Position numbers and translations under genes: made by a program
The notes under the pieces: model-generated
Seen by the model: only the letters and a program-made list of their open reading frames with translations
The model's database searches: none
What the model was told of the DNA's origin: nothing
Shown: piece by piece, positions 1 to 9,604 of the stretch
Numbering within the stretch: position 1 is the first letter of the stretch
How the letters are laid out: each line of letters begins with the position of its first letter
Assembly (NCBI RefSeq): GCF_032678705.1
Contig: NZ_JAVTSS010000002.1
Span: 372,001-436,000 of the forward strand
Origin: Pedobacter frigiditerrae
GTDB taxonomy: Bacteria > Bacteroidota > Bacteroidia > Sphingobacteriales > Sphingobacteriaceae
DNA: 64,000 nt
Direction: 5' to 3'

Positions 1-790
1 GAGTTCTAAAAGTTCCTTCTAATTTCACTTCATTTGGAATGATATTAGTTGCACCATTTGCATTTACCTTTCCAAACGAAAGTACAGATGGTAAACGTGG
101 GTCGGCATTACGACTAACAATTTGTTGTAAAGCCACAATAATATGTGCTGTAATTAAAACAGGGTCGATATTTTGATGAGGCTGTGCGCCATGACCACCT
201 TTACCGTGAACAGTTACATATAATTCATCGGTTGATGCCATATAAATACCAGAACGGAAACCCACCTTACCAGCATCAATTAAAGGCATTACATGTTGAC
301 CAACGATAGATTGAGGTTTAGGGTTTTCTAAAACGCCTTCTTTAATCATGATACTTGCACCACCTGGCAATAACTCTTCAGCAGGTTGAAAAATCAATTT
401 TATTGTACCTGCAAATTCATCTTTTAATTGGTTTAAAATATAAGCCGTTCCTAAAAGTGATGAAGTGTGCGCATCATGGCCACAGGCATGCATAACACCT
501 TGATTTTTTGAGCGATATGGTTTGTCATTTGCTTCATGAATTGGCAATGCATCCATATCAGCACGCAAAGCGATGACATTATCTGATGGAATGTTGCCCT
601 TAATTAGCCCAACAACACCTGTATTTGCCATATCCGAATATTCAATTCCCCATTTGGTTAGATGTTCTTTAACAAACAGTGAAGTTTGAAATTCTTTAAA
701 AGAAAGTTCTGGATTAGCGTGAAGATGTTGACGATAAGCAACAACATCATTATATATTTTAGCAGCTAATTCTTGTATTTTTTGTTTCAT
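1..790 (-). CDS. M20-family amidohydrolase (N-terminal part, cut by window edge)
   Basis: Metal-dependent amidohydrolase of the M20D type (N-acyl-amino-acid or IAA-amino-acid hydrolase-like). The translated start reads MKQKIQELAAKIYNDV, followed by RADMDALPI near residue 75 and the metal-binding HACGHDAHTSSLLG near residue 105, then FQPAEE, all hallmarks of the family. The ATG at 790 is chosen because no in-frame ATG lies just upstream and homologues begin with the same KxKIxELA helix. No signal peptide is visible, so it is probably cytoplasmic. The exact substrate (acyl-amino acid, hippurate or peptide) cannot be read from sequence. Its 3' end lies outside the window. It is followed upstream by a SPOR-domain gene on the same strand, 58 bp away. 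Confidence 0.9.
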   Translation of the reverse strand, partial: MKQKIQELAAKIYNDVVAYRQHLHANPELSFKEFQTSLFVKEHLTKWGIEYSDMANTGVVGLIKGNIPSDNVIALRADMDALPIHEANDKPYRSKNQGVMHACGHDAHTSSLLGTAYILNQLKDEFAGTIKLIFQPAEELLPGGASIMIKEGVLENPKPQSIVGQHVMPLIDAGKVGFRSGIYMASTDELYVTVHGKGGHGAQPHQNIDPVLITAHIIVALQQIVSRNADPRLPSVLSFGKVNANGATNIIPNEVKLEGTFRT

Positions 791-848
791 TGTGCTTTTG
801 GTTAAGCGGTTCATTTGATAATTAGATTAACCGATTTAAACAGTTAAA

Positions 849-1289
849 CTATTTATTGGGCTCTTCTAAATCTGGAGCATTAATTTTTTCTCTAAAGATG
901 AACAATGTTGGAAAATTTGCTCTTAACTCCGTTAATAATTTTTGAGCTTCCATTCTTGTTCTAAAATCTCCTACTCTTAAATAATAATTAGGCTCTTTGT
1001 AGCTAATGTAGGTCATTATTTTAGGGTAGAGGGCTCTAAATCTTGACTGCTCATTAAAAGCTTCCTTTCTATCTGATCCATAAAATACTTGAACTCGATA
1101 TCCCATTCCATTAAATATTACAGGGCCAGTAGGATTTGTAGCGGTTGGTCTTTTGATGTTTAATTCAATCCGCTTTGCGATTAAACTATCAATTAACGGA
1201 TCTTTAATAACTGTAACCTCTCCTTTTGTTTGAGCAAAGGATTGCTGAAAGCATATTAGAAAAAGTATAGATAGAAAAATTCTCATCAT
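849..1289 (-). CDS. Secreted SPOR-like domain protein
   Basis: Small exported protein of about 146 residues. Residues 1-20 form a signal peptide ending in SFAQ. A C-terminal stretch starting at YRVQVFYGSDRKEA and including YLRVGDFRTRMEAQKLL has the spacing of a SPOR fold, which binds denuded peptidoglycan glycans, so a periplasmic role at the cell wall is likely. A GTG lies two codons upstream of the ATG at 1289; an ATG is preferred (MMRIFLSI or MRIFLSI). It lies between secA and the amidohydrolase on the same strand and is separated from secA by a strong terminator, so it probably has its own promoter. The SPOR call is by pattern only. Confidence 0.75.
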   Translation of the reverse strand: MMRIFLSILFLICFQQSFAQTKGEVTVIKDPLIDSLIAKRIELNIKRPTATNPTGPVIFNGMGYRVQVFYGSDRKEAFNEQSRFRALYPKIMTYISYKEPNYYLRVGDFRTRMEAQKLLTELRANFPTLFIFREKINAPDLEEPNK

Positions 1290-1344
1290 AATCACTCGCT
1301 AGATTGTCAATCGTTCTCTCTTCATGACAGGATAATAGTATAAA

Positions 1345-1380
1345 AAGAATGCCGAACTTTTTGCAAAATTCGGCATTCTT
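1345..1380 (-). terminator. Rho-independent terminator of secA
   Basis: Perfect 12-bp stem AAGAATGCCGAA / TTCGGCATTCTT with a 12-nt loop. On the minus strand it is followed by TTTTT, and it lies just after the secA stop codon. Confidence 0.9.
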
Positions 1381-1395
1381 ATCTTGTATTACAAA

Positions 1396-4300
1396 TTATG
1401 CGTTTGCACCGTGACAATTTTTAAATTTCTTACCGCTTCCACATGGGCAAGGTTCGTTACGACCAATGGTTACTTCCTTACGGATAGGTTGTTGAGGAAC
1501 TGCTTCTCTCGTATCTTCCATCGGCATTGCACTACTGCTAGATTGTGCAAACTCTGGTTTAGACATTTGCAACTTGCTTTGTGTACGCTTTGGTGCTTGC
1601 ACTTCTCTTACATCTTCAGCATCTTGCTGAACAGGAATCCCTCCTTTATATAAGAAACTCACCACTTCCTTATTCACCACATTTAACATGCTTTTAAATA
1701 AGTTGAAAGCTTCCATTTTATAAATAATTAATGGGTCTTTCTGCTCATAAACAGCGTTTTGTACAGACTGTTTTAACTCGTCCATTTCGCGTAAATGCTC
1801 TTTCCAGCTGTCATCTATTAAAGCTAAGATGATGGTTTTTTCGAAAGCTTTGGTTACCTCACGACCATTGTTATCAATTGCTTTTTGTAAGTTAACAGGA
1901 ACTTGAATGTGTCTAATTCCATCGCTAAATGGAACAACAACTTGTTCAATTTGTTGTCCTCGCTCTGCGTAAACTTGCTTTAAAACTTGCATAGACTGAT
2001 TAATGATACCTTCAGATTTACGAGCGTAGAATGCTGTAACTTCCTCGAATAAAATATCAGTCAAGGTATGGATGTTTTTACCGTTAAAATCGTTTTCTGT
2101 AATTGAAGTATCTGAAGAGAAGTTTTTAATTACTTCTAATTTGAAACCTTCATAGTTGCTTTGCTCTTTATATTCAGTTACGATATCTTCAGCAACATCA
2201 AACACCATGTTGTTCATGTCAACATCTAAACGGTCGCCGAACAATGCATTTCTACGTTTTGCATAAATAACCGTACGTTGCGAGTTCATTACATCATCAT
2301 ACTCTAACAAACGTTTACGAACACCAAAGTTGTTTTCTTCTACTTTTTTCTGAGCACGCTCGATAGAATTGGTAATCATAGAATGTTGAATTACTTCTCC
2401 ATCTTCGATACCCATTTTAACCATGATATTAGAAATACGCTCTGAACCAAATAAACGCATCAAGTTATCTTCTAATGAAACAAAGAACTGCGAAGTTCCT
2501 GGGTCACCTTGACGACCCGCACGACCACGTAACTGTCTATCAACACGACGAGATTCATGACGTTCGGTACCTACAATTGCTAAACCTCCAGCTTCTTTAA
2601 CACCTGGGCCTAACTTAATATCCGTACCACGACCAGCCATGTTGGTTGCAATGGTCACTGTTCCTGCCTGACCAGCTTCTGCAACAATGTCTGCCTCTTT
2701 CTGGTGCATTTTCGCGTTTAACACATTGTGTTTAATACCACGAAGTTTAAGCATACGGCTTAACAATTCAGAAATCTCAACAGATGTTGTACCTACCAAA
2801 ACTGGGCGACCAGCTTCTGTTAGTTTTACGATTTCTTCTGCAACTGCATTGTATTTTTCGCGAATGGTACGATAAACATAATCTTGCTCATCTTTACGAG
2901 CCATTACACGATTAGTAGGAATTTCTACCACGTCTAACTTGTAAATAGACCAAAACTCACCAGCTTCCGTAGTTGCTGTACCCGTCATACCGCAAAGTTT
3001 GTGGTACATACGGAAGAAGTTTTGCAAAGTAACCGTCGCGTAAGTTTGTGATGCGTCTTCTACCTTTACATTCTCTTTAGCCTCAATTGCTTGGTGCAAA
3101 CCATCTGAGTAACGACGACCATCCATGATACGGCCAGTCTGCTCATCTACAATTTTAATTTTACCTTCGTCGATGATATATTCTACATCGATTTCGAATA
3201 AAGTGTAAGCTTTTAACAATTGATTTACCGAGTGAATACGTTCTGCCTTTACAGAATAATCACGCATTAAAGCATCTTTTTGAGCAATTTTCTCTTCGCT
3301 GCTTAAATCAGATTTTTCAATTTCTGCGATCGCTGTACCTACATCTGGCAAAATAAAGAAATTCGCATCTTCACCCTGTTGGGTAATTAACTCAATACCT
3401 TTTTCTGTTAACTCAACTTGGTTATTTTTTTCATCGATATAGAAGAACAACTCCGAATCTACCTTAGGCATATTCTTAGATTGGTCTGCCATGTAATGAT
3501 TTTCTGTTTTCAATAAAGTCTGTCTAACACTTCCTTCACTTAAAAACTTAATTAAGGCTTTGCTCTTTGGTAAACCACGATGAGCACGTAATAATGCTAA
3601 ACCACCTTCACCTTCTTCGGTTCCAGTTTTACCATCGTTAATTAATTTTTTCGCTTCATTTAATGCTGATGAAACATAAGTTTTTTGTGCATTAACCAAA
3701 CGCTCGATACGAGGTTTTAATTCGTGAAACTCGTGTTGGTCTCCAAAAGGAACTGGACCAGAAATAATCAATGGTGTACGAGCATCATCAATTAATACCG
3801 AATCGACCTCATCTACCATTGCAAAGTGCAATTTACGTTGCACCAATTGGTCTGGCGTTTGAGACATGTTATCACGTAAATAATCGAAACCAAATTCGTT
3901 ATTTGTTCCGTAAGTAATATCTGCTAAATAAGCATCTCTACGTTGTTGTGAGTTAGGTTCGTGTTTATCGATACAATCTACCTTTAAACCATGGAACTCA
4001 AATAAAGGACCATTCCACTCACTATCACGACGAGCTAGGTAATCATTCACGGTTACAATGTGAACACCTTGACCAGCTAAAGCATTTAAATAAGCAGGCA
4101 ATGTACTTACTAAAGTTTTACCCTCACCAGTTGCCATCTCGGCGATTTTACCGCTATTTAAAACCATACCACCAATTAACTGTACATCGTAATGCACCAT
4201 GTTCCAAAGAACTTCTGTTCCAGATGCATCCCATTTGTTAGCCCAAAGTGCTTTATCGCCAACAATTTTCACATTGCTTTTGCGAGCTGCATAATCTCTA

Positions 4301-4704
4301 TCAAATTGTGTTGCGGTAACTTCTAATTGCTCATTTTCGCTTAAACGGCGAGAAGTTTCTTTAATGGTAGCAAAGGCTGATGGCATAATCTGCAACAACA
4401 CTTTTTCTAACTCCACATCACGTTGTTTACCTAAAGCGTCAACCTCATCATACATTGCTGTTTTTTCTTGCAATGATAATTCTTGGTTTTCTGCGGCAGT
4501 TTTAATATCCGCTATTTTAGTATCAATTTCTGCTAATGCATCAGTAATTGTTGCTTTAAATTCAGTTGTTTTTGCACGTAATTCATCATTACTTAACGAT
4601 GAAAGTTTTGCGTACTCTTCATTTATTTGTTGTACTAAAGGCTGTAGTGCTTTAATATCTCTTTCTGATTTGCTTCCAAATATCTTGGCTAAAAATCCTA
4701 ACAT
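1396..4704 (-). CDS. secA: Preprotein translocase ATPase SecA
   Basis: Motor ATPase that pushes unfolded preproteins through SecYEG. Walker A (GEGKT, residues 193-197), the [19 protein letters not shown] helicase motif, the preprotein cross-linking region, the TGTA motif, and the C-terminal zinc-binding SEC-C domain (C1086, C1088, C1097, H1098) are all present. At 1102 residues it is about 200 longer than E. coli SecA. The extra sequence is mostly between nucleotide-binding motifs (about 330-460, with [10 protein letters not shown] and [13 protein letters not shown]), as is usual in Bacteroidota SecA. The ATG at 4704 gives the expected [16 protein letters not shown] start. It is monocistronic, with a terminator directly downstream. 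SecG of the same pathway is encoded at 27995. Confidence 0.98.
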   Translation of the reverse strand: MLGFLAKIFGSKSERDIKALQPLVQQINEEYAKLSSLSNDELRAKTTEFKATITDALAEIDTKIADIKTAAENQELSLQEKTAMYDEVDALGKQRDVELEKVLLQIMPSAFATIKETSRRLSENEQLEVTATQFDRDYAARKSNVKIVGDKALWANKWDASGTEVLWNMVHYDVQLIGGMVLNSGKIAEMATGEGKTLVSTLPAYLNALAGQGVHIVTVNDYLARRDSEWNGPLFEFHGLKVDCIDKHEPNSQQRRDAYLADITYGTNNEFGFDYLRDNMSQTPDQLVQRKLHFAMVDEVDSVLIDDARTPLIISGPVPFGDQHEFHELKPRIERLVNAQKTYVSSALNEAKKLINDGKTGTEEGEGGLALLRAHRGLPKSKALIKFLSEGSVRQTLLKTENHYMADQSKNMPKVDSELFFYIDEKNNQVELTEKGIELITQQGEDANFFILPDVGTAIAEIEKSDLSSEEKIAQKDALMRDYSVKAERIHSVNQLLKAYTLFEIDVEYIIDEGKIKIVDEQTGRIMDGRRYSDGLHQAIEAKENVKVEDASQTYATVTLQNFFRMYHKLCGMTGTATTEAGEFWSIYKLDVVEIPTNRVMARKDEQDYVYRTIREKYNAVAEEIVKLTEAGRPVLVGTTSVEISELLSRMLKLRGIKHNVLNAKMHQKEADIVAEAGQAGTVTIATNMAGRGTDIKLGPGVKEAGGLAIVGTERHESRRVDRQLRGRAGRQGDPGTSQFFVSLEDNLMRLFGSERISNIMVKMGIEDGEVIQHSMITNSIERAQKKVEENNFGVRKRLLEYDDVMNSQRTVIYAKRRNALFGDRLDVDMNNMVFDVAEDIVTEYKEQSNYEGFKLEVIKNFSSDTSITENDFNGKNIHTLTDILFEEVTAFYARKSEGIINQSMQVLKQVYAERGQQIEQVVVPFSDGIRHIQVPVNLQKAIDNNGREVTKAFEKTIILALIDDSWKEHLREMDELKQSVQNAVYEQKDPLIIYKMEAFNLFKSMLNVVNKEVVSFLYKGGIPVQQDAEDVREVQAPKRTQSKLQMSKPEFAQSSSSAMPMEDTREAVPQQPIRKEVTIGRNEPCPCGSGKKFKNCHGANA

Positions 4705-4790
4705 GTTTTTATGCTTGTGTTTATATTATTTAAAAATGTACAATTTGCAACAACCAAGCCATTGCTTAATACTAAGTCAACTTGGCAGTT

Positions 4791-4808
4791 AAGGAATAAA
4801 AATTCCTT
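4791..4808. terminator. Short AT-rich hairpin upstream of secA
   Basis: AAGGAAT / ATTCCTT inverted repeat with an AAAA loop between the start of secA and the end of the next minus-strand gene. It could end transcription of the 4854-5156 gene. The stem is short, so this is weak. Confidence 0.35.
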
Positions 4809-4853
4809 TCCCTCATCAGATTGATGGGGATTTATATGATGAATGAGGAACTA

Positions 4854-5156
4854 CTACGGACTATTGTTTTTTGGCTTTTTCCTTATCGTTAAATCTGCAA
4901 CGATGTGGTTATATGCGATGTGTTTTGAAACTTTAATTTCTGGCATGATGCCGATTAAAGTCAATTCACTGTATGATAAGAAGAATGGATTTCTTTGGTC
5001 GTTATGCTGATTAGCATCAACGCTTACAACATGTGAATCGATTTCTGTTTTATTGCAATAACGCTCTGTTAATAGTTTTAACCTACCAACATCTTCCGCT
5101 TTTGCGAGATGGGTAAGGCTAAAAAATACTAGCGATATGGCTACAACGTGCTTCAT
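4854..5156 (-). CDS. Small secreted protein of unknown function
   Basis: A 100-residue protein with a signal peptide (MKHVVAISLVFFSLTHLAKA, cleavage near residue 20) and an otherwise hydrophilic mature part with one cysteine. I do not recognise a family. It is likely periplasmic or exported. It is the last gene before secA on the same strand but separated by about 150 bp and a weak hairpin, so it is probably transcribed alone. The codon pattern and signal peptide support a real gene; the function is unknown. Confidence 0.6.
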   Translation of the reverse strand: MKHVVAISLVFFSLTHLAKAEDVGRLKLLTERYCNKTEIDSHVVSVDANQHNDQRNPFFLSYSELTLIGIMPEIKVSKHIAYNHIVADLTIRKKPKNNSP

Positions 5157-5553
5157 TCTTGCGGCAAATCTAATTTTAATCTTTTACAAACAGAAATATG
5201 ATGTGATTTAATAATGGTAATATCAAAAATCTATCCAATTTTTATGGATAATTAGTTTTTTGAAAAGCAATTGCAATTCTACTATTAAAGGCAGTCGGGC
5301 TCTCGTTTCAATCTTTTTGCGCCTTGCAGGCTATGCAAAAAGGATTTCCACTAAATCCCGCCTGCCTGCCGGACAGGCAGGTTTAAAATACAGCGGCTTG
5401 TGCTCCTAGCTAAGGTGTTTTGCAACAAGCTAAGGCAAAACGATGAAATATTTAAACAAACCTATCGACACATTCACATTATTAACCGACACTTTTTTGA
5501 ATTGGACACTATTTTAGGAGAATTTGGGCATTTAAAATTTATCCCTAAATTGT
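5157..5553. other. Intergenic region with dispersed palindromic repeat
   Basis: No gene is seen in these 397 bases, which lie between divergent genes. The middle holds a repeat unit (see 5286-5381); the AT-rich flanks presumably carry the promoters of the small secreted gene and of the histidine kinase gene. Confidence 0.6.
5286..5381. repeat. Dispersed intergenic repeat with GC-rich palindrome
   Basis: Contains GGCAGTCGGGCT, then TTTTTGC(...)GCAAAAAGGATTTCC forming a hairpin, then an 8-bp-arm palindrome CCTGCCTG / CAGGCAGG around CCGGA (5361-5381). Related sequence (GATTGAAACG, CGGGACTGG) occurs in the opposite orientation at 46590-46651. It resembles a mobile palindromic repeat family rather than a gene. 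Confidence 0.6.
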
Positions 5554-6639
5554 ATGATGTTTAAAACCCAGCGATTTTTTCAATCCTTACAATTATTAAT
5601 CGTTGCATCGCTTTTAATATTGCCCCTGTTAATTAGCGAAGAAGGTTTAGCTAGCATTATCAGTACTAATGCTGTAATTAAATATTCCGTTTTCTGCTTT
5701 ATTTTTTTATCTATTCATTTTCTACATCGTTATTTAATATTCCCAAAGCTTTATGCAAGGCGAAAGACAATCTTATACTTTACTAGTCTATTATTAATTT
5801 TGGCTGCATTAATTTTTACAAGACCATTTGACCGATTAATGTTTGAATTAAGGCCAAAACCTAACCAAATAGATGCACCAAGAAGAGAACTACCAAACTC
5901 AACTGAAAATAGACCACCGATGGGAAATGATAGAAGAAGTGGGCCAAAAGTTGATGTTTTAAGCGTATTCCTTTTTTTAATCATCATTACTATTGAGGTA
6001 ATTATAGAAACAAACAAGCAATTAAGTTTAACCACACAAAGAGCATTAAGTGCCGAAGCACAAAAAACAGAAGCTGAACTTTCTTTTTTAAAAGCACAGG
6101 TTAATCCACATTTCTTGTTTAATACGCTAAATAACATTTACACACTTGCCATTATTAAAGATGAGAATACGGCTCCATCTATCATGAAGCTGTCGAACAT
6201 TATGCGTTATATTACAGATGAAGCGGGTAATGAGCTTGTATGCCTTAGAAATGAAATTGATTGCATTGAAGATTTCATCGCCCTTCATGAATTAAGATTG
6301 GGAAAAAAAACAACACTTAATTATGAATTAAAAGGTTCTTTTGAGGTTGAGAGAAAAATAGCGCCCTTAATATTAATGGCCTTTGTAGAAAATGTTTTTA
6401 AATATGGCGTTAGTAACCATAGCAGCAATAAGTTAATTATCAAATTAGCCATTGAGGACAATATTTTAAGTTTATTTTGTGAAAATTCAATTTATCCTGA
6501 TAAGAAAAACACTGAAAGAAGTGGTATAGGTTTAACAAACACCAAAAAACGATTGGATTACATTTATCCCAACAAACATATTCTAGAAATTAAGGATGAC
6601 AATAAATTGTTTACCGTTAAACTAACCATCCATTTATAA
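5554..6639 (+). CDS. LytS-type sensor histidine kinase
   Basis: Membrane histidine kinase of the HisKA_7TM-less LytS/YehU group (His_kinase domain). Four predicted membrane spans lie at about 10-28, 43-58, 73-89 and 135-151, with a Pro/Arg-rich loop at 100-133. A short coiled linker is followed by the phosphoacceptor motif FLKAQVNPHFLFNTLNN (His186), then an N-box-like LMAFVENVFKYGV and GIGLTNTKKRLDYIY in a divergent HATPase domain. There is no recognisable extracellular ligand domain, so the signal is probably sensed in the membrane. The stop codon overlaps the start of the LytTR regulator gene by one base (TAATG), so the two are translationally coupled and form a two-component system. Its target is unknown. 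Confidence 0.93.
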   Translation: MMFKTQRFFQSLQLLIVASLLILPLLISEEGLASIISTNAVIKYSVFCFIFLSIHFLHRYLIFPKLYARRKTILYFTSLLLILAALIFTRPFDRLMFELRPKPNQIDAPRRELPNSTENRPPMGNDRRSGPKVDVLSVFLFLIIITIEVIIETNKQLSLTTQRALSAEAQKTEAELSFLKAQVNPHFLFNTLNNIYTLAIIKDENTAPSIMKLSNIMRYITDEAGNELVCLRNEIDCIEDFIALHELRLGKKTTLNYELKGSFEVERKIAPLILMAFVENVFKYGVSNHSSNKLIIKLAIEDNILSLFCENSIYPDKKNTERSGIGLTNTKKRLDYIYPNKHILEIKDDNKLFTVKLTIHL

Positions 6640-7343
6640 TGAACAAAACATTACGTTGCGTTGTGGTAGACGATGAGCCATTAGCCATAGCATTAATTAA
6701 AAGTTATATCGAGGTTTCTCCCCAATTAACTTATCTAAATGATTTTGAAGATGCCATTGCCGCAGCAGAATATTTAAACCTACACAAAGTTGATTTACTC
6801 TTTCTAGATATCAATATGCCAGATATTTCTGGAATAGATTTATATCGGTCTTTAACAGATAAACCAATGGTGATATTTACTACTGCCTATAAAAATTACG
6901 CTTATGATGGTTTTGAATTAAATGCAATAGATTATCTGCTAAAACCGATTGATTACATCCGTTTTAAGAAAGCTGTAAATAAAGCTTTTGAATATTATCA
7001 ACATCAAAACAAAATAGAAGTAGATGCTGACGAAAGTATTTTTGTGCATTCAGAGTATAAATTGGTTAAGATAAACTTGAAGAACATATTGTACCTAGAA
7101 AGCTTAGAAGATTATGTTAAAATACACATGGTGGATGGCACATTGATTTTAACCTTAATGCCTTTAAAAAAAATGATAGAGAAATTACCACATGATAAAT
7201 TTAAGCGCATTCATAGAAGTTTTGTGGTATCAGTAGCTAATGTAAAATCGGTATTAAATAGGAAAGCTAAACTTAGTACAGGTCAAGAACTTCCGATAAG
7301 TGATACCTATGTAGATTTTATTAATGAATGGAAGAATCAGTAA
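6639..7343 (+). CDS. LytTR-family response regulator
   Basis: Cognate regulator of the preceding kinase. The receiver domain (1-120) has the acidic pocket VVVDDEP, phosphoacceptor Asp57 in LLFLDINMP, the TTA switch residue and Lys102 in LLKPIDY. The LytTR DNA-binding domain (about 130-232) contains ILYLESLEDYVKIH and FKRIHRSFVVSVANV. LytTR proteins bind direct repeats upstream of targets; the nearby intradiol dioxygenase gene is a possible but unproven target. Start ATG overlaps the kinase stop by one base. Confidence 0.95.
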   Translation: MNKTLRCVVVDDEPLAIALIKSYIEVSPQLTYLNDFEDAIAAAEYLNLHKVDLLFLDINMPDISGIDLYRSLTDKPMVIFTTAYKNYAYDGFELNAIDYLLKPIDYIRFKKAVNKAFEYYQHQNKIEVDADESIFVHSEYKLVKINLKNILYLESLEDYVKIHMVDGTLILTLMPLKKMIEKLPHDKFKRIHRSFVVSVANVKSVLNRKAKLSTGQELPISDTYVDFINEWKNQ

Positions 7344-7481
7344 TAAACTCATTTAAAACATTTTAACAAAAATTAACAACTCAATTATTTACCGATACAA
7401 ACAGGGCGCTTATCGAGACATTTTTGATACAGTTTAATAAAGGATTCATCTTTGAGTGAATCAAATTTTAAATCTGTAAAA

Positions 7482-8204
7482 ATGGAAAGAAAAAACTTTT
7501 TAAGGAGCTTGGTAATTGGTGCAGTTTCCGCTCCTGCAATCTTAGAAGCTTGTAAAAAATCAAGTTCATCGAGTGAAATTGGTACAACAACAACTCCAAC
7601 TGGAGGTTCATCCACAGGTTCATGTGTTGTAGCGCCAACAGAAACTGAAGGTCCATTTCCAACACATACACCTACTTCTTATGTCCGTGGCGATATAACA
7701 GATGGTAAAAGTGGATATAAATTAACGGCAAAAATCGTTATTGGCAATAGTAACAGCAACTGCAATCCCTTAGCTAATGCGATTGTAGATATTTGGCATT
7801 GTGATGCTGATGGAAATTACTCTGAATATGGCGGTAGTGGAATGCAAGCTACCAATTATCAATCTGTACATTTTTTAAGGGGAAGACAAACTACAGATGC
7901 AAATGGATTAGTAACTTTTACTTCTATTTTCCCAGGTTGGTATACAGGTAGGGCAACACATATTCACGTTCACGTTTATAATGCTGCAGGCACTTCTTTA
8001 AAAGTTACTCAAATTGCATTTCCAGAAGGTACAAGTTCTGCAGTTGCAGCTGTAAATGGATACTCAAAAGGAATGAGTGGTTATACTTACAACAAATCTG
8101 ATAACGTTTTTAGTGATGATAGTTCGGGAATTGAAATTGCAACAGTTACAGGCTCTACTACTGCAGGATTTGTATTGAATATGCAAATTAGCGTTCCTGC
8201 TTAA
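7482..8204 (+). CDS. Intradiol ring-cleavage dioxygenase-like lipoprotein
   Basis: Protein related to the catechol/protocatechuate 3,4-dioxygenase beta-barrel. The iron ligands are recognisable: Tyr113 (DADGNYSEY), Tyr154 (PGWYTGR) and His160/His162 (THIHVHV). N-terminal RKNFLRSLVIGAVSAPAILEAC has a twin-Arg-less export signal and a lipobox-like cysteine at 24, followed by a Ser/Thr/Gly linker, so it is probably a surface or periplasmic lipoprotein. Stand-alone enzymes of this type are common in Bacteroidota and their substrates are poorly known. The ATG at 7482 is preferred over a TTG ten codons upstream, which would put a hydrophilic extension before the signal. A downstream unknown protein and a cupin follow. 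Confidence 0.88.
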   Translation: MERKNFLRSLVIGAVSAPAILEACKKSSSSSEIGTTTTPTGGSSTGSCVVAPTETEGPFPTHTPTSYVRGDITDGKSGYKLTAKIVIGNSNSNCNPLANAIVDIWHCDADGNYSEYGGSGMQATNYQSVHFLRGRQTTDANGLVTFTSIFPGWYTGRATHIHVHVYNAAGTSLKVTQIAFPEGTSSAVAAVNGYSKGMSGYTYNKSDNVFSDDSSGIEIATVTGSTTAGFVLNMQISVPA

Positions 8205-8272
8205 AAATATATTTGTTTGGTTAGTTAAAGGTGTTGGTTCTCATTCCAGCATCTTTTTCAATTAATTACGAT

Positions 8273-8767
8273 ATGGAAAAACGTATCATCACACTGTGTT
8301 ACAGAAAAATAATTGATATAAATAGCCCAAAAGCTTGGGATAAGTTAATGTTTGAAGATTCGTACAAGGAGTTCAAATTACAAGCTCAATTTTATAATCA
8401 AGATAAAAAATATAACACTTTTTCGGAGCTTATCCACAATGTGAAGGGCTCAGAAAAATTGCATTTTTTGGTAAGTGGTGCAATTATAGATTATCTAAGA
8501 AAGCTAAATGATATTATTCCAGATATTGCAAATAACCTAGGCAAGCCATTTTTAACTTTTAAGCATTTCAAGTTTGAAATTATCAATTCTGATTTAAGAA
8601 ATATAGATAAACATATTATTGCTATCAATTTTTATTCAGAGCCATTAATTTGGCATGATACAATTGCAGCTTACTTATTAACTTCTCCAATTATTGCAAC
8701 AGAGGGCGATGTATTGACCGATATGTTCGCAATTCAGCCCTTTTTAACCATACATTCCATAAAATGA
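8273..8767 (+). CDS. Protein of unknown function overlapping cupin gene
   Basis: A 164-residue protein starting MEKRIITLCYRKIID. I do not recognise a family. It is soluble, without signal peptide or membrane segment, rich in aromatic residues (FKHFKFEI, INFYSEPLIWHD). The ATG at 8273 is chosen over a GTG at 8231, which would add a less likely 14-residue extension. Its end overlaps the next gene by 4 bp (ATGA), so the two are co-translated and probably act together. It lies 68 bp downstream of the dioxygenase gene. Confidence 0.65.
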   Translation: MEKRIITLCYRKIIDINSPKAWDKLMFEDSYKEFKLQAQFYNQDKKYNTFSELIHNVKGSEKLHFLVSGAIIDYLRKLNDIIPDIANNLGKPFLTFKHFKFEIINSDLRNIDKHIIAINFYSEPLIWHDTIAAYLLTSPIIATEGDVLTDMFAIQPFLTIHSIK

Positions 8768-9450
8768 TAAAATCTGTATCTCAAGGCAAGATATTTCTTG
8801 CAGAACAAAGAGGCTTAAAAGAAACTAATAAAGTGAGAAGGTTTAGCACTTTCAATTTTGAAGGCTTTAAAAATCCAGATAAAACATCAGTTGATGAACT
8901 TTATATGTTAAATGATGAGATGTTGACTGGCTATCAAAAAACTTGTTTTGAAGTAGATAGGGATAGTTATATCATCATTTTACCAATTACCGGAGCAGTT
9001 AATTATTTAGACGACAGCGAAAATGAAACTGATGTTGATGTTGAAGAAGCTGTTATCGTTTACGTAGAGCAAGGTGCAAACATCACTTTGAGTAATCCTT
9101 TTGAAAGTGATATCGTAAATTATTTATGCATCGGTATAAAAGCTGATGAACCAATGGAGAACAATCCACAGTTCTGTAATTTTGATTTATCTATTCAAAA
9201 TCAGCTCATTAAAATTAAGGCTAGCGAAGTTCCATTTGCACTAAATATTGGAAGATTTGATGGTCGAAAAGAAGCTAGATACAGCCTAAATAAATCTGCT
9301 AAACTATATGCTTTTGTTATAGCTGGTGCTTTTGAAATTGATGGAAGATTATTGCATGAGAAAGATGGTTTAGCACTTTGGGCTACCGAAGAAGTTGAAA
9401 TGGAAGCACTGAGCAACAATGCTGTTATTTTGGTGATAGAGCTTAATTAG
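8764..9450 (+). CDS. Pirin-like bicupin protein
   Basis: A 228-residue protein whose start (FLAEQRGLKETNKVRRFSTFNFEGF) resembles the pirin/YhaK/YhhW entry motif (RG..xxxW..S.HTFSF..Y), and whose C-terminal half resembles a second cupin barrel with IAGAFEIDGRLLHEKDGLALW. The canonical metal-binding HxH of quercetinase-type pirins is not obvious, so it may be a non-catalytic sensor or binding protein. The start overlaps the stop of the preceding gene (ATGA). The pair may be regulated with the dioxygenase gene upstream. Family assignment is by pattern and moderately sure. Confidence 0.7.
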   Translation: MIKSVSQGKIFLAEQRGLKETNKVRRFSTFNFEGFKNPDKTSVDELYMLNDEMLTGYQKTCFEVDRDSYIIILPITGAVNYLDDSENETDVDVEEAVIVYVEQGANITLSNPFESDIVNYLCIGIKADEPMENNPQFCNFDLSIQNQLIKIKASEVPFALNIGRFDGRKEARYSLNKSAKLYAFVIAGAFEIDGRLLHEKDGLALWATEEVEMEALSNNAVILVIELN

Positions 9451-9591
9451 TATAAAGTTTAAGCATCGAGTATAAAGATTTCACTCAACTCCGAATAAAA
9501 AATCTGCGAATCTGCGGCTAAACAATTCTATATCAAAATTCAAAAACTGATATTAATCTGAAAATCATCCTAAACGGTATGAGCATATTAT

Positions 9592-9599
9592 TATCTTTG
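9592..9599 (+). promoter_or_regulatory. Bacteroidota -7 box of purD
   Basis: TATCTTTG matches TAnnTTTG and ends only 5 bp before the purD ATG, so transcription would start at or next to the start codon (near-leaderless mRNA). No clear TTTG is seen at the -33 position. Confidence 0.5.
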
Positions 9600-9604
9600 C
9601 CTTC

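Noticed and set aside
1384..1653. Plus-strand open frame opposite secA
   Set aside because: Lies fully antisense to the secA 3' end, with no family features; a shadow of secA codons.
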